Part shown: one piece after another, positions 4,481 to 7,226 of the stretch | Layout: the number at the start of each line of letters is the position of its first letter | How positions within the stretch are numbered: position 1 is the stretch's first letter | Assembly: GCA_004144935.1 (NCBI GenBank) | Contig: SDZP01000171.1 | Coordinates: 1 to 7,226 of the forward strand | Direction: 5' to 3' | DNA: 7,226 bases | DNA from: Caulobacteraceae bacterium | Lineage (GTDB): Bacteria > Pseudomonadota > Alphaproteobacteria > Caulobacterales > Caulobacteraceae | The notes under the pieces: model-generated | What the model was told of the DNA's origin: nothing | Database searches by the model: none | The model's input: only the letters and a program-made list of their open reading frames with translations | Position numbers and translations under genes: made by a program

Positions 4481-5584
4481 CTAGCGGATAACCCGCGCGC
4501 CCTTGCCGTGCATCACCGCTTCCACCTCGCTGGCCCGCACCATCGAGGTGTCGCCGGGGGTGGTCATCGCCAGCGCCCCGTGGGCGGCGCCGTACTCCAC
4601 CGCCGCCTGCGGGCCCTTGCCCTCCAGGAAGCCGTAAGCCAGACCGGAGGCAAAACCGTCGCCGCCGCCGACCCGGTCGTAGATTTCCAGGTTCTCGCGC
4701 ATCTGCGAGGCATAGAACTCGCCGCCGGCCCAGAGGATGGCCGACCAGTCGTTGAGGGTGGCGGTGCGGGCGTTGCGCAGGGTGGTGGCGGCGACCTTGA
4801 AGTTGGGGAACTCGCGCACCGCTGTCTCGATCATCGCCTTGAAGTTGGCCGGGTCGATGGCGCTGATGTGCTCGTCCAGGCCCTCGACTTCGAAGCCGAG
4901 GCAGGCGGTGAAGTCCTCCTCGTTGCCGATCATGACGTCGACGTATTGGGCGATCTCGCGGTTGATCGCCTGGGCGCCCGGCTTGCCGCCCTGGCTCTTC
5001 CACAGGCTGGCCCGGTAGTTGAGGTCGTAGGAGACGATCGTGCCGTACTTGCGGGCCACCCTCACCGCCTCGATCACCGCCTGGGCGGTGTCGGGGCTCA
5101 GGGCCGCGAAGATGCCGCCGGTGTGGAACCAGCGCACCCCCTCCTCGCCGAACATCGTTTCCCAGTCGACCTCGCCCGGCGCGATCTGGCTGGCGGCGCT
5201 GTTGGCGCGGTCGGAGCAGCCAAGCGCGGCGCGGACCCCGAAGCCCTTTTCGGTGAAGTTCAGCCCGACCCGGGTGTTGCGGCCGATGCCGTCGAACTCC
5301 CGCCAGATGACGTGGCTGGTGTCGACCCCGCCCTGCATCATCAGGTCCTCGACCAGCCAGCCAAGATCGTTGACCGGCAGGGCGGTGACGGCGGCGGCGC
5401 GCTTGCCCCAGCATTTGCGCATGGCGCGGGCGACATTGTACTCCCCGCCCCCCTCCCAGACGTGGAACTGGCGGGCGTTGCGGACCCGGCCGAAGCCGGG
5501 GTCGAAGCGCAGCATCACCTCGCCGAAGGAGACGCAGTCCCAACGGCAGTCTTCGGCCGGGCGGAGGTTGAGGAGATCGCTCAT
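4481..5584 (-). CDS. kdgK: 2-dehydro-3-deoxygluconokinase (KDG kinase, PfkB family)
   Basis: This 367-residue cytoplasmic enzyme probably phosphorylates 2-keto-3-deoxygluconate with ATP to KDPG, the substrate of the neighbouring aldolase. PfkB/ribokinase marks are present in order. An N-terminal sugar-binding Gly motif GGGEYN is at 45-50. The KDG-kinase-like segment YDLNYRASLW is at 186-195, and NEEDF, in the ATP/Mg region, is at 221-225. The C-terminal signature DRVGGGDGFASG is at 303-314, with the catalytic base at Asp309. The usual GAGD is GGGD here. It is longer than E. coli KdgK (about 310), with some extra residues at the N-terminus (MSDLLNLRPAEDCRWD). Its ATG overlaps the eda stop (ATGA at 5581-5584), so translation is coupled. 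Another sugar kinase of the family is possible from sequence alone, but the eda partner favours KDG. Confidence 0.85.
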   Translation of the reverse strand: MSDLLNLRPAEDCRWDCVSFGEVMLRFDPGFGRVRNARQFHVWEGGGEYNVARAMRKCWGKRAAAVTALPVNDLGWLVEDLMMQGGVDTSHVIWREFDGIGRNTRVGLNFTEKGFGVRAALGCSDRANSAASQIAPGEVDWETMFGEEGVRWFHTGGIFAALSPDTAQAVIEAVRVARKYGTIVSYDLNYRASLWKSQGGKPGAQAINREIAQYVDVMIGNEEDFTACLGFEVEGLDEHISAIDPANFKAMIETAVREFPNFKVAATTLRNARTATLNDWSAILWAGGEFYASQMRENLEIYDRVGGGDGFASGLAYGFLEGKGPQAAVEYGAAHGALAMTTPGDTSMVRASEVEAVMHGKGARVIR

Positions 5585-6252
5585 TTCTTCCTGTGCCTTG
5601 CGATGAGCTGGACGGTCTCGCGGACCGTGGTCTCGATGCCCGCCCAGTCCTTGGCGTCGAGCAGGTCCTGGGTGATCAGCTTGCTGCCCATGCCGGCGGC
5701 GACGATGCCGGCCCCGAACCAGGCCTTGACGCTGTCCTCGGTGGGATCGACTCCGCCGGTCGGCATGATGCGGGTCCAGGGCATGGGGCCGAGCACCGCC
5801 TTGACGAACTCCGGGCCGCCGACCTGCGTGCCCGGGAAGACCTTGACGATCTCGCAGCCCAGTTCCTGGGCGTAGGAGATCTCGGAGGCCGAGCCGCAGC
5901 CGGGGCTGTAGGGGATCATGCGGCGGTTGCAGACCTTGGCCACGTCGGCGTTGAGGACCGGGCCGACGACGAATTTGGCGCCGTTGGCGATGTAGATGCC
6001 GGCGGTCGGGGCATCGACCACCGAGCCGACGCCCATGACCACGCGCGGATCGACCTTGGCGAAATGGCGGGCGACATCGAGGAAGACGTGGGCGGCGAAA
6101 TCGCCCCGGTTGGTGAACTCGATACAGGGCGCGCCGGCGTTGGCGCAGGCCTGGATGACGTGAACGCAGATCTCCGGATCAGGGTGATAGAAGACGGGGA
6201 TCACCCCCTGCTGCATCATGCCGGTGAGAACGGACATCCGGTCGTGACTCAT
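5581..6252 (-). CDS. eda: KDPG aldolase (2-keto-3-deoxy-6-phosphogluconate aldolase)
   Basis: This 223-residue class I aldolase cleaves KDPG to pyruvate and glyceraldehyde-3-phosphate. That is the last step of the Entner-Doudoroff pathway and of uronate breakdown. The family residues align well: Glu45 and Arg49 in APCIEFTNRG (41-50), the same numbers as in E. coli Eda, and the Schiff-base Lys137 in EIVKVFPG. The phosphate-binding PTGGVDP lies at 164-170. The N-terminal GVIPVFYH segment is also typical. The ATG at 6252 has AAGGAG six bases upstream; a GTG directly before it (6255) is too close to that site. It is the first gene of an eda-kdgK pair and follows the receptor terminator after about 40 bp. 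An Eda acting on 2-keto-4-hydroxyglutarate or KDPGal cannot be excluded by sequence. Confidence 0.9.
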   Translation of the reverse strand: MSHDRMSVLTGMMQQGVIPVFYHPDPEICVHVIQACANAGAPCIEFTNRGDFAAHVFLDVARHFAKVDPRVVMGVGSVVDAPTAGIYIANGAKFVVGPVLNADVAKVCNRRMIPYSPGCGSASEISYAQELGCEIVKVFPGTQVGGPEFVKAVLGPMPWTRIMPTGGVDPTEDSVKAWFGAGIVAAGMGSKLITQDLLDAKDWAGIETTVRETVQLIARHRKK

Positions 6253-6300
6253 CACGCGCTCCTTCGAACTGCTGGGGGCGCCAACCTAGACCAAAAAAGC
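6246..6300 (-). promoter_or_regulatory. Short leader and ribosome site of eda
   Basis: Only about 40 bp separate the receptor terminator's T-tract from the eda ATG. The gap holds AAGGAG at 6259-6264 on the minus strand, a good Shine-Dalgarno with six-base spacing, but no recognisable -35/-10 promoter. A GANTC methylation site (GACTC, 6246-6250) overlaps the first codons. Expression of eda-kdgK must come from a promoter hidden in this gap or within the receptor's 3' end, or from read-through. Confidence 0.45.
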
Positions 6301-6324
6301 GGGCGCCGGATCACTCCGGCGCCC
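6293..6324 (-). terminator. Intrinsic terminator of the TonB-dependent receptor
   Basis: Read on the minus strand, a perfect 10-bp stem (GGGCGCCGGA/TCCGGCGCCC, arms 6301-6310 and 6315-6324, four-base loop) is followed after two bases by six T (6298-6293). It starts about 20 bp after the receptor stop codon. On the plus strand there is no T-tract, so it works in one direction. Confidence 0.9.
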
Positions 6325-6344
6325 AGTTTGCGCAAGAGGGTCGG

Positions 6345-7226
6345 TTAGAAGTTGTAGCGGAAGCCCAGGAAGAACTGCCGGCCGGTGCGGTGATAGACGC
6401 TGGCGCGATCCGCCGTCGAGGAAACGTACTGGTCGTTGAACTCGTCGGTGAGGTTCAGGCCCTCGGCGGTCAGGGTCAGCTTGTCGGTGACCTTGAAGGA
6501 GGCCGAGGCGTCGACGTTGAGCGTCGATTTCTTGCCTTCCACGTCGTTGAGGTTGGTCGCCCCGACCGCGGCGCTGCTGTTCCGCCCCGGCACCGTCTGC
6601 AGGTAGTCGTCGCGGTAGGCGGCGGAGACGCGGGCGCTGAACCGGTCGTCCTCGTAGTAGAGGGTGGCATTGTAGGCGGTCGGCGACAGGTTCACCAGGT
6701 CGGCGGTGGTGCTGAGGGCCGAGGTGGCCGACAGCTGGTAGGCGATCTCCGATTCCACATAGGTGTAGTTGAGCACCACGCCGGTGTGGGACAGCGGCCC
6801 CGGCAGGAACGAGAACGGCTGCTGGTAGCTGATCTCGAAGCCCTTCAGCGGGCCGCCCTCGGTATTGACCGGGCTGGTGATGTCATAGGCGGTCGAGCCG
6901 TCCTGGCCGGGCGGCAGCAGGGTGAGCGGCAGGCCGGTGGTGTCGAACGGGCGGTTCTCGCGCAGGGTCTGAATGTAGCTGTCGATGTCCTTGTAGAAGA
7001 CGGCGAAGGACAGCAGGGCCTCGGGCGCGAAATACCATTCGAAGCTGAGGTCGTAGGTCTTGGCCGAGAAGGGATCGAGCAGCGGGTTGCCCGTCGTCAC
7101 CGTGCGGGCGGCGGTGTTGACCGTGCCGCCCGGCGAGAGGTTCTGCAGCTGCGGACGCGCCATCACCTTGGCGGCGCCGAAGCGGATCAGGAACTGGTCG
7201 GTGACGTCGAACGCCAGGTTGAGGGA
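6345..7226 (-). CDS. TonB-dependent receptor, C-terminal part (5' end outside window)
   Basis: The last 293 residues of an outer-membrane TonB-dependent receptor are visible. The reading frame stays open to the window edge, and residues upstream of the first in-window Met (SLNLAFDVTDQFLIRFGAAK) still fit the barrel, so the gene continues beyond 7226. Typical marks are alternating beta-strand segments and the MARPQLQNLSPGG segment with TGNPLLDPFSAKTYDLSFEWYF, found in Caulobacter/Xanthomonas-type receptors (about 900-1000 residues in full). Others are LTLTAEGLNLTDE near the end and the terminal strand FFLGFRYNF, whose final Phe is the BAM insertion signal. It would import a TonB-driven substrate. 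Neighbouring kdgK and eda suggest an oligosaccharide that yields KDG, such as a uronate polymer fragment, but the barrel does not reveal the ligand. Confidence 0.9.
   Translation of the reverse strand, partial: SLNLAFDVTDQFLIRFGAAKVMARPQLQNLSPGGTVNTAARTVTTGNPLLDPFSAKTYDLSFEWYFAPEALLSFAVFYKDIDSYIQTLRENRPFDTTGLPLTLLPPGQDGSTAYDITSPVNTEGGPLKGFEISYQQPFSFLPGPLSHTGVVLNYTYVESEIAYQLSATSALSTTADLVNLSPTAYNATLYYEDDRFSARVSAAYRDDYLQTVPGRNSSAAVGATNLNDVEGKKSTLNVDASASFKVTDKLTLTAEGLNLTDEFNDQYVSSTADRASVYHRTGRQFFLGFRYNF

Noticed and set aside
4475..5875. 466-codon plus-strand frame opposite kdgK and eda
   Set aside because: It covers two well-supported enzymes on the other strand, and its sequence shows no domain.

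Overview
The window is GC-rich, densely coded DNA that looks like a chromosomal segment of a stalked or prosthecate alphaproteobacterium of the order Caulobacterales (Caulobacter, Phenylobacterium, Brevundimonas or a close relative). The grounds are the set of holdfast-type polysaccharide export genes (hfsB, hfsA, hfsD homologues), a TonB-dependent receptor of the Caulobacter/Xanthomonas type, a textbook EcfG/SigT general-stress promoter, and a CtrA-like box between divergent genes. The species cannot be fixed from the sequence alone.

Left part (1-3264): a 123-bp inverted-repeat element (two REP-like hairpins in opposite orientation) lies just beyond the end of hfsB. On the minus strand, hfsA (inner-membrane chain-length/co-polymerase protein) is followed by hfsB (the detached BY-kinase-like domain, with a degenerate ATP site). 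hfsD (secretin-like outer-membrane polysaccharide export protein) is divergent on the plus strand. The 87-bp hfsA/hfsD gap holds a CtrA-like motif, a perfect 13-bp palindrome and a GANTC site. Together the three genes encode most of a trans-envelope Wza/Wzc-like export channel. Polymerase, flippase and glycosyltransferases are not in the window.

Middle part (3265-4480): a small single-Sel1-repeat protein on the minus strand converges on hfsD. A gap of nearly 400 bp without a gene follows, with several short repeats and a GGAAC-N17-CGTT promoter. That promoter points at a secreted RcnB-like protein with an Arg/Asp-rich heptad-repeat N-terminus. A strong intrinsic terminator closes this gene and separates it from the convergent sugar-acid genes.

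Right part (4481-7226), all on the minus strand: a TonB-dependent receptor (5' end outside the window) ends at a strong terminator, then come eda (KDPG aldolase) and kdgK (2-keto-3-deoxygluconate kinase), overlapping by ATGA. KdgK plus Eda convert 2-keto-3-deoxygluconate to pyruvate and glyceraldehyde-3-phosphate, the last steps of uronate (pectin, alginate or glucuronate) breakdown. The adjacent receptor may import the matching oligosaccharide.

No mobile gene, tRNA, rRNA or CRISPR was seen. I found no clearly new multi-gene system. The points most worth following up are the REPIN-like element, the HfsB P-loop without its lysine, the stress promoter before the RcnB-like gene, and the regulatory gap between hfsA and hfsD.
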